A stretch of 64,000 nt of DNA from an uncultured Acetatifactor sp. (lineage in GTDB: Bacteria > Bacillota > Clostridia > Lachnospirales > Lachnospiraceae). Location of the stretch: positions 34,213 to 98,212 of the forward strand of contig CANQPH010000003.1 in the NCBI GenBank assembly GCA_947625675.1, given 5' to 3'. Under the pieces are notes generated by a model. That model was not told the origin of the DNA and did no database searches. It worked only from the letters and a program-made list of their open reading frames with translations. Shown piece by piece: positions 1 through 8,906 of this stretch. A program made the translations under genes and the position numbers. Every line of letters starts with the position of its first letter. The stretch's first letter is position 1.

Positions 1-113
1 ACGTTGGCGCTGTTGGTGAGCACCCTGGACACCGTGGAAGCGGAGACCCCCGCCTCCCTGGCGATATCATAAATTGTAATGGTCTTGTTTTCCATGCTTT
101 TCCGAACTTCCAT
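1..113 (-). CDS. LacI-family transcriptional regulator, N-terminal fragment
   Basis: The minus strand encodes a helix-turn-helix that reads ITIYDIAREAGVSASTVSRV, the classic LacI/PurR DNA-binding head. The gene runs off the left edge, so the ligand-binding domain is not visible and the effector is unknown. The start at 113 is chosen because an AGAGG-type ribosome site lies 8 bases upstream; a second ATG at 95 is possible. It lies 91 bases downstream of the ECF transporter gene on the same strand, so it may be the last gene of that operon or independently transcribed. Confidence 0.85.
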   Translation of the reverse strand, partial: MEVRKSMENKTITIYDIAREAGVSASTVSRVLTNSAN

Positions 114-204
114 TTTGATACCTCTCCCCCTCTCAGGTCCCGGCCTTCCGGCACATGTCTAAAATGATGTCCCGCAACGCATCCCTGACGGCCCGCTGCC
201 ATTT

Positions 205-747
205 TTACTTCTTCCCGCCTTGCTCCGTGGAAATCAGCCCGGCCTTCCGCAGGGCCAGGACGATCACCGGGACGAGGATCAGCTGGCAGATGATCCCCGG
301 GATCGCATCCAGGAAAGCCCCGGCCAGAAAGACTTCCAGTGTGAAGGGGTTCCCCAGGATATGATACAGCACGAAGGACACCAGGCCCCAGACCGCCCTG
401 CCCGCCAGCATGGCACCGATCAGGGACAGGTAGATGAAGCCCCTCCTGCGGGGAAGGAGGCGGTAGAGCCACCCCGTGCAGAAACCGTAGGTCGCCAGTT
501 CAAAGGCCATGCCCACCGCCCTGGGCATCAAAGTGGGCATATTGAAAAGCAGACTCCGCAAAAGCGGAGTGACGGCCCCCACGACCAGACCGTACACGGG
601 CCCCGCCGCATATCCGCAGATCAGGATCGGGATATGCATGGGCGACAGCATCCGACCGATCTCCGGGATCTGACCGGTGATAAAGGGAAGCACCAGGCCC
701 AGGGCCATGCAGACTCCCGCAGTTACAAGCTTTTTCACATCTCTCAT
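205..747 (-). CDS. ECF transporter S component (substrate-binding membrane subunit)
   Basis: A 180-residue, very hydrophobic protein with about five or six membrane segments. It has the layout of the small S components of energy-coupling-factor vitamin transporters: an N-terminal KKLVTAGVCMALG helix, an internal SPMHIPILICGYAAGP segment and a Lys-rich C-terminus. S components bind a vitamin or micronutrient and dock on a shared EcfAAT module, which is not encoded here. The substrate cannot be told from sequence. The start has GGAG about 9 bases upstream. It begins 16 bases after the stop of the M3 peptidase gene, so the two are probably co-transcribed. Confidence 0.75.
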   Translation of the reverse strand: MRDVKKLVTAGVCMALGLVLPFITGQIPEIGRMLSPMHIPILICGYAAGPVYGLVVGAVTPLLRSLLFNMPTLMPRAVGMAFELATYGFCTGWLYRLLPRRRGFIYLSLIGAMLAGRAVWGLVSFVLYHILGNPFTLEVFLAGAFLDAIPGIICQLILVPVIVLALRKAGLISTEQGGKK

Positions 748-763
748 TTGTCGTATCTCCCAT

Positions 764-2467
764 TTACATTTCCGATAACAAGGTTTCCTTCGCCCGCTTC
801 ACCGCCCTGGCCACGCTGCCCTCTTCAAAAGGAACGGACAGGTTGGCGTGCCGCAGGGTCTCTTTGTAGCTCATACTGCCGCCGCAGGTGCAGAGCTTCA
901 GATAGTCCTCCCAGGCCTTCTCATGGTCGTCCTGATTCTTGGAAGCGAATTCCAGGGCCCCCATGGTGGTCAGGGTATAATTAATATAATAGAAAGGATA
1001 GAGGTAAATGTGCAGCTTATGGTACCAATAGCCGCCCCTCTCCATGAATTCGTCCCCTTCATAGGTCCGCCAGGGCATATATTTTTCCTCCAGCTTGTGC
1101 CACTCATAGGTGCGCTCCCTGGGGGTCAGTCCGGGGTTGGCGTAACAGATATGCTGGAACTCGTCCACCGCCACGCCGAAAGGCACGAAGGTGACGGCCT
1201 CCTGCAGATGGGCGAAGCGGAACTTGTCCGCCTGCTCCCCGAAGAACCGCTCCGCATAAGGATAGGCGAACTGCTCCATGGCCATGGAATGGATCTCCGC
1301 AATATCCGTGGATTCCCCATAATAATCCGAAATGGGCTGGCTGCGCATGGCCATGTAGCCCGCAAAGGCATGGCCCAACTCATGGGTCAGCACCTGCATG
1401 TCTCCGATGGTCTGGTTGAAACAGGAGAACACGAAGGGCGCTTTCAGGGACGACAAGGTGGCCATGTACCCCGTAGAGGCCTTCCCCGGCTTGTTTTGCA
1501 GATCCATCAGCTCGTGCTCGATCATGAAATCGATGAACTCCCCGGTCTCCGGGCTCATGTCATGATACATTTTCCGGGCCTGCTCCACCATGAAGTCATC
1601 GTCTCCCGCCGGAACTGCATTGCCGTCGGCAAAAATCCTCTTTTCATCGTAGACCATGACCTTCTCCACCCCCAGCCGCTTCGCCTGGGCCTCATAGAGC
1701 TTCTGGCAGAGGGGCACGATCTCCTTCCGCACCTGTTCCCGGAAGGCCGCCACCTCTTCCATGCCGTAGTCCGTCCGGCCTTGCTGCAGGTAGCCCAAAG
1801 GGATGAAATTCTCATATCCCAGATTCCGCCCCATCTCGTTGCGGATCCGGATCAGTTCCGCCCAGATCTCCTCCAGCCTGGGCTCGTTGGCATGGTAAAA
1901 ATCGGAATAGGCCTGAAACGCCTCCTTCCGCACCTGCCTGTCGTCGTCCTCAAAATATTTCTGCACCCCGTAGAGGTTCAAGGTCTGCCCCTGAAAAGGG
2001 ATGGCTGCCGTCGCCATGATCTTCTGGTATTCATCCGTCAGCCTGGACTCCCGCTGCATCAGGGGGATGTTGGCCTCGCAGAAGGTTTTCTCCTGCAGCT
2101 CCATCCCCACGAAGATCTTCTTTCCAAACTCTTCTTCAAAATCCTTCCGGAAGGGACTGTCCTTAAAAGCCCGGTTCAGGGCGATGGCCGAGGGCATGAT
2201 GGTGGGCATCGTCTCGTTCCAATATTCATTTTCTTTTTCATAAAATTCATCCCGGGTATCCAGGGTATGGCGGATGTACACGATGGTGGACATGTCATAG
2301 ACCTCCTGGGTCTTCCGGTCCACCTCCATCATGCAGTCCCGGATCTCCCCGTAGCTGGAAGCTGCCGCCGCCTTTTCGGCGCACTCCCGCATCCATTCGC
2401 CGAAATCTTTCAGATCCGGCCTCTCATATCGTAACGTCGAAAATTTAAAGTTCTTTTCGTCCCTCAT
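764..2467 (-). CDS. M3-family oligoendopeptidase (PepF-like)
   Basis: A 567-residue cytoplasmic zinc metallopeptidase of the M3 (thimet/PepF) family that trims short peptides. The zinc site HELGH is at residues 362-366, followed by the downstream glutamate in the EIHSMAME helix near residue 391, as expected for M3 enzymes. Length is typical for the clostridial M3 oligoendopeptidase group. There is no signal peptide. The ATG at 2467 follows a GGAG site, and a promoter-like pair lies about 40 bases further upstream. The ECF S-component gene follows 16 bases downstream, so peptide breakdown and micronutrient uptake may be co-expressed. Confidence 0.92.
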   Translation of the reverse strand: MRDEKNFKFSTLRYERPDLKDFGEWMRECAEKAAAASSYGEIRDCMMEVDRKTQEVYDMSTIVYIRHTLDTRDEFYEKENEYWNETMPTIMPSAIALNRAFKDSPFRKDFEEEFGKKIFVGMELQEKTFCEANIPLMQRESRLTDEYQKIMATAAIPFQGQTLNLYGVQKYFEDDDRQVRKEAFQAYSDFYHANEPRLEEIWAELIRIRNEMGRNLGYENFIPLGYLQQGRTDYGMEEVAAFREQVRKEIVPLCQKLYEAQAKRLGVEKVMVYDEKRIFADGNAVPAGDDDFMVEQARKMYHDMSPETGEFIDFMIEHELMDLQNKPGKASTGYMATLSSLKAPFVFSCFNQTIGDMQVLTHELGHAFAGYMAMRSQPISDYYGESTDIAEIHSMAMEQFAYPYAERFFGEQADKFRFAHLQEAVTFVPFGVAVDEFQHICYANPGLTPRERTYEWHKLEEKYMPWRTYEGDEFMERGGYWYHKLHIYLYPFYYINYTLTTMGALEFASKNQDDHEKAWEDYLKLCTCGGSMSYKETLRHANLSVPFEEGSVARAVKRAKETLLSEM

Positions 2468-2505
2468 GAAATCATTTCTCCATTCCTTTCTCCGATCTCC
2501 ATTCT

Positions 2506-2534
2506 ATTTTGACACACTTTTGAAAAAACTGCAA
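2506..2534 (-). promoter_or_regulatory. Predicted sigma-A promoter for the M3 peptidase operon
   Basis: On the minus strand TTGCAG (2529-2534) and CAAAAT (2506-2511) are separated by 17 bases, about 40 bases before the peptidase start. The -10 is only a partial match to consensus. Confidence 0.45.
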
Positions 2535-2699
2535 CCATAAAATGACACGTAACGGTTCAGCCAGCCGCCTGATTTGATGGAAAATCGTGCTTGCACGAAT
2601 TTGAATGTTTTCCTATGTTGTCTGTATTGTATAAAAAATATGGGTTTTATATGGCTTTTCTGGAAAATTTTCTGAAATTTTTTTATTTGAATTTTTGAC

Positions 2700-2728
2700 T
2701 TGCAAATTGGGAAAACTTACTGTATAAT
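2700..2728 (+). promoter_or_regulatory. Promoter of the tRNA-Gln gene
   Basis: TTGCAA (2700-2705), 17 bases, then a perfect TATAAT (2723-2728) preceded by TG. The tRNA starts 20 bases after the -10, consistent with a short leader. An overlapping TTGACT at 2695 would give a 22-base spacer and is less likely. Confidence 0.75.
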
Positions 2729-2747
2729 AGCAAGGTAATCGAGACGT

Positions 2748-2820
2748 AGGGCTATAGCCAAACGGTAAGGCAGCGGACTCTGACTCCGTCATCTTCAAGG
2801 TTCGAATCCTTGTAGCCCTG
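2748..2820 (+). tRNA. tRNA-Gln (CUG anticodon)
   Basis: A full cloverleaf can be folded: acceptor AGGGCTA pairs with TAGCCCT, the D stem is GCC/GGC, the anticodon stem GCGGA/TCCGT encloses loop CTCTGAC with anticodon CTG, and the T stem CAAGG/CCTTG has the TTCGAAT loop. The discriminator is G at 2820 and CCA is not encoded (CTG follows), so CCA must be added after transcription. The gene stands alone between its own promoter and a strong terminator. Confidence 0.95.
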
Positions 2821-2823
2821 CTG

Positions 2824-2859
2824 AAAAGCCTCCGGAAGAGATTCTTCCGGAGGCTTTTT
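2824..2859 (+). terminator. Rho-independent terminator of tRNA-Gln
   Basis: A 16-base-pair stem (2824-2839 with 2843-2858) with a 3-base loop and a run of T. The stem begins with four A residues, so it can also act in the opposite direction, ending transcripts from the GtrII-like gene. Confidence 0.9.
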
Positions 2860-2871
2860 CGTTTACCACGG

Positions 2872-2988
2872 TTATTCCTTGACCACTTCCGCATCAGGTG
2901 CGTTTTTCTTGACGGATTCCACGCCGTTCTTACAGTTCGCCAATGTCTTATACCCTTCGCCCACGGCGATCACCTGGCCGTTGGCAGG
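2872..2988 (-). pseudogene. Truncated DUF1508 (YegP-like) gene remnant
   Basis: The minus strand reads ANGQVIAVGEGYKTLANC, then KNGVESVKKNAPDAEVVKE and a TAA stop: the C-terminal two thirds of a DUF1508/YegP repeat. The N-terminal strand and the start codon are missing. It follows directly, in the same frame, after the TGA stop of the GtrII-like gene. The bases just before it (TTTGACCTG) could encode the FDL usually found in this domain but in another frame, as if a few bases were lost. It has no ribosome site of its own, so it is read as a relic joined to its neighbour by deletion. Confidence 0.7.
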
Positions 2989-5067
2989 TCAAAAATGTAC
3001 CACGATATAATCTCCCCAATCCGCAATGGAGCCTTCCTGGGGAAAAGAGGGCATTCCCACGGCCTTCAACTCTATTTCATCGTAGAGGGAAGCGTCCTGC
3101 AGCGCCCGGAGTTCATGTCCGTGCATTTCCAGGAAACGGATCAGCTCCTGGTCCGTGTCGAAAGCCCTTCTTCCCCAATCGATCACGGACAGGGCCGGCG
3201 TCTGGGCCACCCAGATACCGTCATTTCGATAAAATTTATCCAGCAAATGGGGATCCACCAGATTGGTCCACCGAAGCATCTTGTAATGAATTTCCGAATT
3301 ATAGGGCACGTAAGCATCCTGGACAATGCTTCCGGGCGGTTCATAGGTTCCCGCGAACACCACGGGCTTTGAAACGTCGAAGGAACGCTCCAGCTCATAA
3401 GCCACCTGATTCATGGTATCCACGGCGTTCTCATACTTCATCCAATCAATGTAGAACCACTTGTTCAAATCCGTACACTGGTTCCAGACCACCACTCCGA
3501 GGCCTGCGCAGGCAATCCCGCAGACAACCCTTCTCAGTGTCCCGGATGCGGCCCTCTCCCTGCCGGGAACAGCCCCCTTCCCGCCGGAAATCTCTTTATT
3601 TTCAGCAAGGGGCCCTTTCTTCCCGGCAAGGATCTCTTCCTTTCCGGCAGGGGGCCCTTTCTTCCCGGCAAGGATCTCTTCCTTTCCGGCAAGGGTCTCT
3701 TCCTTCCCGGCATGGGGCTCTTTCTTCCCGGCAAGGATCTCTTTCTTTCCCCGGCGGAGTCCCCAGAGCACGGACAGTTTCGCCGTATCGAAGGATGCGG
3801 CGTTTGCCGCCACGGCTACCAGAAGCAGTCCCCAGGCGCTGAACAGGGGCAGGAATTGTGCGGAACGATAATAAGTCGCTTTGCCCTCAATCACCACCAA
3901 AATGTAAGAAGCGATCACGCTCCCCAAAAACAGCGGAAGGATCCAGGCGTCCCTTCGCCGAAAACTCCACACCACACATAACAGGAACGCCGCCGCCCCC
4001 GCAATGACATAGATTCGGATCGGATAATACGCATAAGCGAAGACCCCGTACATCACCAAAATCCGTTTCACGATCATGCCGAAAACGCCCCTGGCCTCCG
4101 ACTCCGCCATCCAGTCCGTCATCTCCGTCACGGAACGCTGTACCGCATCATCCTGCAGATATTCCAGGCCAAAGACTCCCGTCACTCCGGCGATCATCAG
4201 ACTGCGGAGCACCATGCCCGCCGCCGCAATCCCCGCCGCCAGGACCAGGCTCCGCACTGCACCCGGCACAAAACCGCCCTTTTTTCCCCGGATTCTGGCG
4301 GTGCACAGCACGATACAGATTCCCACGAGATACACGATCATAAAGGATTCATAGCACCCCACGGCAATCCACAGGGCCACGGCGCTGCCGCACCAGCAGC
4401 GCAAGGCCTCCTTTTTCAAAAACCCCTTCCACGGGGACGTCTCTCCCGCCCTGCGCTTCCCGGCATCCCCTTGCGTCACATGCTCCACATGCTCCCCATG
4501 CTCCACATGCTCTCCATGCTTCGCTGGCTCCGCCGGCATTTCCGCCCCCTGCCAGCGCTCCAGGCCCTCCCAGAAAAAGCACAGGCTGATCCCGGCAAAC
4601 AAATATCCCGTGGCAACCCCGTTGTGGAGATAATAGGTAAAGACCTCGCTGATCAGAGGATTGGACAAAAACAAGCAGGAAAAAAGGACGGACCCCCACA
4701 TGGGGAGCTTTTCACCCAGGATCCGCCGGAACAGGGCGCACCAGACGCTCGATGCCGCCATCAGGAGAAGCACCCCGGCAAGATCCGTCAGAAAGGGGGC
4801 GAACTCCGCCACGTGCGCAATTTTGTTCAACAAATAAAAAACCCACCGGCCCACGATGGCCGCCAGTCCTTCTTCAAAATAATAGGCATAAGGCGTGTCG
4901 TCTATTCCAACGGTCTGATGCGTTACCAGGAAACCATATCCCATTACGGCAGTCAGCGAGACGCAGAAGACATACCATTTATTTTTCCACAAGCATCGCA
5001 GTTCTTCCACCCATTTTTTCATTCCCGATTGACCCTTTCCAAAATCCACTTGAAAATATCTTATCAC
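2989..5067 (-). CDS. GtrII-like glucosyltransferase-domain membrane protein with heptad repeats
   Basis: A 692-residue polytopic membrane protein. The N-terminal part (VGIDDTPYAYYFEEG... then GRWVFYLLNKI) resembles the glucosyltransferase GtrII family, which uses lipid-linked sugars to decorate surface polymers; the target here is unknown. About ten membrane helices fill residues 30-440. Two low-complexity inserts stand out: EHGEHVEHGEHVEHV near residue 190, and roughly nine Lys/Glu-rich heptads (GKKEILA type) at about residues 437-495. A soluble C-terminal domain follows. The listed GTG start has a poorly spaced ribosome site; the ATG at 5022 with GGAAAGGG upstream is an equally good start. 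Confidence 0.7.
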   Translation of the reverse strand: MIRYFQVDFGKGQSGMKKWVEELRCLWKNKWYVFCVSLTAVMGYGFLVTHQTVGIDDTPYAYYFEEGLAAIVGRWVFYLLNKIAHVAEFAPFLTDLAGVLLLMAASSVWCALFRRILGEKLPMWGSVLFSCLFLSNPLISEVFTYYLHNGVATGYLFAGISLCFFWEGLERWQGAEMPAEPAKHGEHVEHGEHVEHVTQGDAGKRRAGETSPWKGFLKKEALRCWCGSAVALWIAVGCYESFMIVYLVGICIVLCTARIRGKKGGFVPGAVRSLVLAAGIAAAGMVLRSLMIAGVTGVFGLEYLQDDAVQRSVTEMTDWMAESEARGVFGMIVKRILVMYGVFAYAYYPIRIYVIAGAAAFLLCVVWSFRRRDAWILPLFLGSVIASYILVVIEGKATYYRSAQFLPLFSAWGLLLVAVAANAASFDTAKLSVLWGLRRGKKEILAGKKEPHAGKEETLAGKEEILAGKKGPPAGKEEILAGKKGPLAENKEISGGKGAVPGRERAASGTLRRVVCGIACAGLGVVVWNQCTDLNKWFYIDWMKYENAVDTMNQVAYELERSFDVSKPVVFAGTYEPPGSIVQDAYVPYNSEIHYKMLRWTNLVDPHLLDKFYRNDGIWVAQTPALSVIDWGRRAFDTDQELIRFLEMHGHELRALQDASLYDEIELKAVGMPSFPQEGSIADWGDYIVVHF
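3582..3755. repeat. About 21-bp tandem repeat inside the GtrII-like gene
   Basis: Imperfect tandem units of about 21 bases (variants of CCGGCAAGGATCTCTTCCTTT) keep the reading frame and encode seven-residue blocks GKKEILA, GKEETLA, GKKGPPA and similar. Some neighbouring units are identical at the DNA level, pointing to recent expansion by slippage. Confidence 0.75.
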
Positions 5068-5124
5068 ACCCCCATTCCAATTACAAGTTTGACTCTAAAA
5101 AAGCTTGGCCCGATTGCCAAAAAA

Positions 5125-5152
5125 TCCCCGGCCACACTTTCATGGCCGGGGA
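5125..5152 (-). terminator. Rho-independent terminator of glutamine synthetase
   Basis: Stem TCCCCGGCCA (5125-5134) pairs with TGGCCGGGGA (5143-5152) around an 8-base loop. On the minus strand it is followed by a run of T, about 30 bases after the glnN stop. Confidence 0.9.
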
Positions 5153-5180
5153 AATCCGCATCATTTGTATTCCGTTCGCA

Positions 5181-7292
5181 TTACACTTCAAAGATCAGGT
5201 CGCCGTAGGTCGGGAACGGCCACACCTTCTTATCCACCAGCATTTCCAGGGCATCCGCAGGGGCTCTCAGGGCGTCCATGGCGGTACGCACCTCGTCCTT
5301 GTAGAAGAAGGCCTGGGCCTTGGGATCTGTCATGGCGGCGCCTTCCGCCTGCTTCTCCTCCAGAACCTTCAGAGCGGCCTTGGCTTCCGCCAGCTTCCCG
5401 GAAACTTCCTTCAGGAGGTCTGCCTGCACGGTCGCTTCCGCACCGGCTTCCTTGACCGCCAGCACCGTGTCCGCCAGGGACTTGGTATAGCCGATCACGG
5501 CGGGCAGAATCTGCTTTCTGGCCATGTCGATCATGGTCAGGGCCTCGATGTTGATGGTCTTGGTATAGGTCTCATACAGGATCTCCGCACGGGAGGCGAG
5601 CTCTGCCTCGGTGAAGATGCCGAATTTCTCAAAGAGGTTCACGGCCTTCTCCGTGGTCAGGGTGTCCACGGCCTCGATCATGGACTTGATGTTGGGAAGT
5701 CCTCTTCTCTCCGCTTCCACGACCCAGTCCGCAGAATAACCGTCGCCGTTGAAGACGATCCTCTGGTGCTCGGTCATGTATTCCTTGATCAGATCATGCA
5801 CGGCCACCTCAAAGTTGTCCGCTTTTTCCAGGACGTCCGCCGCCTCGCAGAAGGCTTCCGCCACGATGGCGTTCAGGATGGTGTTGGGGCTGGCGATGGA
5901 ATCGGCGCTGCCCACCATACGGAACTCGAACTTGTTGCCGGTGAAGGCGAAGGGTGAGGTCCTGTTGCGGTCCGTGGCGTCCTTCTCCAGATCCGGCAGA
6001 GTGGAAACGCCGGTCTGCAGCTTGCCGCCCTCCACCAGATGGGAGGCCTCGCCGGTCTCCACCAGCTGCTTCACCACGTCCTCCAGCTGTTCGCCCAGGA
6101 ACATGGAAATAATGGCCGGAGGCGCTTCGTTGGCGCCCAGACGGTGATCGTTGCCCACGTCGGAAGCGCTCTGGCGAAGCAGATCCGCATGAGTGTCCAC
6201 GGCCTTCATGATACAGGCCAGCACCAGCAGGAACTGCACATTCTCATTGGGGGTGTCGCCGGGATCCAACAGATTCACGCCGTTGTCGGTGCCCAGGGAC
6301 CAGTTGTTGTGCTTGCCGGAACCGTTCACTCCCGCAAAGGGCTTCTCATGCAGCAGGCAAGTCAGGCCGTGACGGCCGGCCACCTTTTTCATGGTCTCCA
6401 TCACCAGCTGGTTGTGGTCCACGGCGATGTTGGCGGTCTCATAGATGGGGGCCAGCTCGTGCTGTGCCGGAGCCACTTCGTTGTGCTGGGTCTTGGCGGT
6501 CACGCCCAGCTTCCACAGTTCAATGTTCAAATCCTTCATGAAAGCGCCGATTCTCTCCCGAATGGCGCCGAAGTAATGATCCTCCAGCTCCTGGCCCTTG
6601 GGCGCCGGTGCGCCGAAAAGGGTGCGGCCCGTGAAGATCAGGTCGGGGCGCTTCAGATATTTTTCCCGATCCACCAGGAAGTACTCCTGCTCGGGGCCCA
6701 CGCTGGCCACCACCTTGGTGGCTCCCGTGTTGCCGAAGAGACGCACGATCCTGAGGGCCTGCTGGCTCACGGCCTCCATGGAGCGAAGCAGAGGGGTTTT
6801 CTTGTCCAGAGCTTCTCCTTTATAAGAACAGAACGCAGTGGGGATGCACAGGATCACGCCGGTGGCATCCTCTTTCAAAAATGCAGGAGAAGTGATATCC
6901 CAGGCGGTATAGCCCCTGGCCTCGAAGGTGGCCCGCAGACCGCCGGAGGGGAAGGAGGAAGCGTCCGGTTCGCCCTTGATCAGCTCCTTGCCGGAGAACT
7001 CCAGCAACATCCTGCCCTCATCATCGGGATGGGCCACGAAAGCGTCATGCTTCTCCGCAGTGATTCCGGTCAAAGGCTGGAACCAATGGGTGTAATGGGT
7101 AGCGCCGTGCTCCACGGCCCAATCCTTCATGGCCTTGGCCACCACGTCGGCCGCCGCCGGAGAAAGCTCCCCGCCTTGATCCATCACTTTTTTCACTTCT
7201 TTGAAGACGTTCTTCGGAAGTCTTTCCTTCATCTTGGCCAGGGTGAACACTCTGCTGGCAAAGATTTCTTCTACATTTAAAACTTCGCTCAT
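5181..7292 (-). CDS. glnN: Glutamine synthetase type III
   Basis: A 703-residue enzyme that makes glutamine from glutamate, ammonia and ATP. Length and motifs are those of the large GSIII form rather than GSI: an N-terminal [19 protein letters not shown] segment, [45 protein letters not shown] and [14 protein letters not shown]. The start at 7292 is chosen because AGGGAG lies 9 bases upstream and the N-terminus then matches GSIII; a longer reading frame to 7373 lacks a ribosome site. It is monocistronic, with its own promoter and terminator. A PII regulator and an asparaginase elsewhere in the window also concern nitrogen. Confidence 0.96.
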   Translation of the reverse strand: MSEVLNVEEIFASRVFTLAKMKERLPKNVFKEVKKVMDQGGELSPAAADVVAKAMKDWAVEHGATHYTHWFQPLTGITAEKHDAFVAHPDDEGRMLLEFSGKELIKGEPDASSFPSGGLRATFEARGYTAWDITSPAFLKEDATGVILCIPTAFCSYKGEALDKKTPLLRSMEAVSQQALRIVRLFGNTGATKVVASVGPEQEYFLVDREKYLKRPDLIFTGRTLFGAPAPKGQELEDHYFGAIRERIGAFMKDLNIELWKLGVTAKTQHNEVAPAQHELAPIYETANIAVDHNQLVMETMKKVAGRHGLTCLLHEKPFAGVNGSGKHNNWSLGTDNGVNLLDPGDTPNENVQFLLVLACIMKAVDTHADLLRQSASDVGNDHRLGANEAPPAIISMFLGEQLEDVVKQLVETGEASHLVEGGKLQTGVSTLPDLEKDATDRNRTSPFAFTGNKFEFRMVGSADSIASPNTILNAIVAEAFCEAADVLEKADNFEVAVHDLIKEYMTEHQRIVFNGDGYSADWVVEAERRGLPNIKSMIEAVDTLTTEKAVNLFEKFGIFTEAELASRAEILYETYTKTINIEALTMIDMARKQILPAVIGYTKSLADTVLAVKEAGAEATVQADLLKEVSGKLAEAKAALKVLEEKQAEGAAMTDPKAQAFFYKDEVRTAMDALRAPADALEMLVDKKVWPFPTYGDLIFEV

Positions 7293-7452
7293 AATACGAT
7301 CTCCCTTTCTTCTCTCATGAAAAAATGTCCCACAGTCAGCTTGAGATAGAGAAAGCTTGCACCTATGGAACACCTTCGTTCATGATACTTATGTTCAAAG
7401 CCCGTTTTTACATTGATTGGATTCATGTATACAACTTCGCTTTGTTTCCTAT

Positions 7453-7481
7453 AAGATACTCTAAAAAAACGGAAAATGCAA
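7453..7481 (-). promoter_or_regulatory. Predicted promoter of glnN
   Basis: TTGCAT (7476-7481) and TATCTT (7453-7458) on the minus strand are 17 bases apart. This leaves a leader of about 150 bases before glnN in which I could not recognise a known riboswitch or terminator-antiterminator pair. Confidence 0.5.
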
Positions 7482-7565
7482 TACCCAAATTGGTTTTTCT
7501 CTCTTTTTGCAAAAAAAGGCATCAAATAGGCAGTTCCCCTGTTGATTTTGTACAATTACGCTTCC

Positions 7566-8906
7566 TCACCCACAGCAGTTTTCCTGCCCGGGCTTCTCCA
7601 TTCGCAGCAGATCCCCCATCCGGGCCTCTCCAGACAACTCCACCCAAAGCTTCTGCTTCGGATGGGGTGCGCTCTCCACCGGGCGTCCTTCCTCATCGTA
7701 CATGGCCAGCACCTCCACGGGCACGTCGGAGCCGTCAGGCTTCATGATCTCGATGGCGTCTCCCACGCAGAATTTGTTGCGCTGCTCGATGCGGACGAAA
7801 CGGCCGGCGACCTTTTCCTCTTCAAACGGCGGATTCATCGCTTCCGGCAAGGTCTGCGCTTCCGCAGGAGCAAGCGGCAGACTCATCGCCGTCTCCTCCA
7901 CAGTTCCCAGGTATACGGACTCCTGGATATAGGTGCTCTCGTCATAGATCTGGCCCTCCGGTCCCGTCTTTCCGAAATAGAATCCCGTGGAAAATTTTCG
8001 GTAGGTGCATTTGCCGATCTGGGCCCGGTACCAGCCCATATTTTGCCTGTAAAGGTCCTCCGACTGGAAATAATCGTCGATGGCCTTTCGATAGGTGCGG
8101 GCCACCGTGGCCACATAGAGGGCCGTCTTCATCCGGCCTTCGATCTTGAAGCTGTCGATCCCGGCCTCCGCCAGCTCCGGGATGTGCTCGATCATGCACA
8201 GATCCCTGGAATTGAAGAGGAAGGTCCCCCGATCATTTTCATAGACCGGCATGTATTCTCCGGGCCGGGTCTCCTCCACCACGGAATACTTCCAGCGGCA
8301 GGGGTGGGTGCAAGCCCCCCGGTTGGCGTCCCGTCCCGCCAGGAAATTGCTCAGCAGGCACCTTCCGGAATAGGAAATGCACATGGCCCCGTGGATGAAG
8401 CATTCCAGCTCCATCTCTTCCGGGATCTTCTCCCTGATCTGTCGGATCTCCTCCAGAGAAAGCTCCCGGGCGCAGACCACCCGCTTCGCCCCCAGCCGAT
8501 GCCAGAACAGACAGGTCTGATAGTTGGTGTTGTTGGCCTGGGTGGAAATGTGAATCTCCGCCTCCGGCCACACCTCCCGGGCGATCAGGAACAGACCCGG
8601 ATCCGAAATGATCAGGGCGTCCGCCGCCGGTCTCATGTCCCGCAGCTGCCGGAAATATTCCCGGGCCCCTTCCAGATCCTCGTTGTGGGCCAGGATGTTG
8701 GCGGTCACGTAGACCTTGACCCCTCTCTCATGGGCGAGGGCAATGCCTTGGGCCATTTCCTCCAGGGTGAAATTCTTCGCCTTGGCCCGCAGGCCGTAGG
8801 CTTCCCCTCCTATGTAAACCGCATCCGCACCGAAGTTCACGGCGGTTTTCAGCACCTCCAGGCTGCTGGCAGGCACCAGCAGCTCCGGCCTACGCCCCTG
8901 TCTCAT
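7566..8906 (-). CDS. trhP: U32-family protein, TrhP-like tRNA U34 hydroxylation protein
   Basis: A member of the peptidase U32/YegQ-YrrO family. These proteins are now linked to prephenate-dependent hydroxylation of wobble uridine 34, giving 5-hydroxyuridine in tRNA. Visible signatures are ELLVPASSLEVLKTAVNFGA near the N-terminus, GGEAYGLRAKA, the ECFIHGAMCISYSGRC stretch, cysteines in GACTHPCRWKY, and IEGRMKT. The start at 8906 uses GGGAGG just upstream; an in-frame start at 8930 would overlap the trmR gene further. It is the last gene of the operon, right after the TrmR-like methyltransferase that would act on its product. Confidence 0.85.
   Translation of the reverse strand: MRQGRRPELLVPASSLEVLKTAVNFGADAVYIGGEAYGLRAKAKNFTLEEMAQGIALAHERGVKVYVTANILAHNEDLEGAREYFRQLRDMRPAADALIISDPGLFLIAREVWPEAEIHISTQANNTNYQTCLFWHRLGAKRVVCARELSLEEIRQIREKIPEEMELECFIHGAMCISYSGRCLLSNFLAGRDANRGACTHPCRWKYSVVEETRPGEYMPVYENDRGTFLFNSRDLCMIEHIPELAEAGIDSFKIEGRMKTALYVATVARTYRKAIDDYFQSEDLYRQNMGWYRAQIGKCTYRKFSTGFYFGKTGPEGQIYDESTYIQESVYLGTVEETAMSLPLAPAEAQTLPEAMNPPFEEEKVAGRFVRIEQRNKFCVGDAIEIMKPDGSDVPVEVLAMYDEEGRPVESAPHPKQKLWVELSGEARMGDLLRMEKPGQENCCG

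Noticed and set aside
848..2434. Long plus-strand reading frame opposite the M3 peptidase gene
   Set aside because: It is the antisense of a strongly supported coding gene, has no ribosome site, and its protein is His/Leu/Pro-rich noise, as expected from GC-rich antisense frames. Similar frames opposite dnaK, thiI, RNase J and glnN were left out for the same reason.
2613..2894. Minus-strand frame across the tRNA-Gln
   Set aside because: It runs through the tRNA, its promoter and terminator and encodes no recognisable domain.
2872..5067. Selenocysteine or programmed read-through of TGA at 2989
   Set aside because: No selenocysteine insertion hairpin is apparent and the downstream part is a known separate domain lacking its own N-terminus, so gene decay is simpler.
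7293..7452. Glutamine or other riboswitch in the glnN leader
   Set aside because: I could not draw the conserved core of a known riboswitch, nor an alternative terminator; only a plain leader is claimed.
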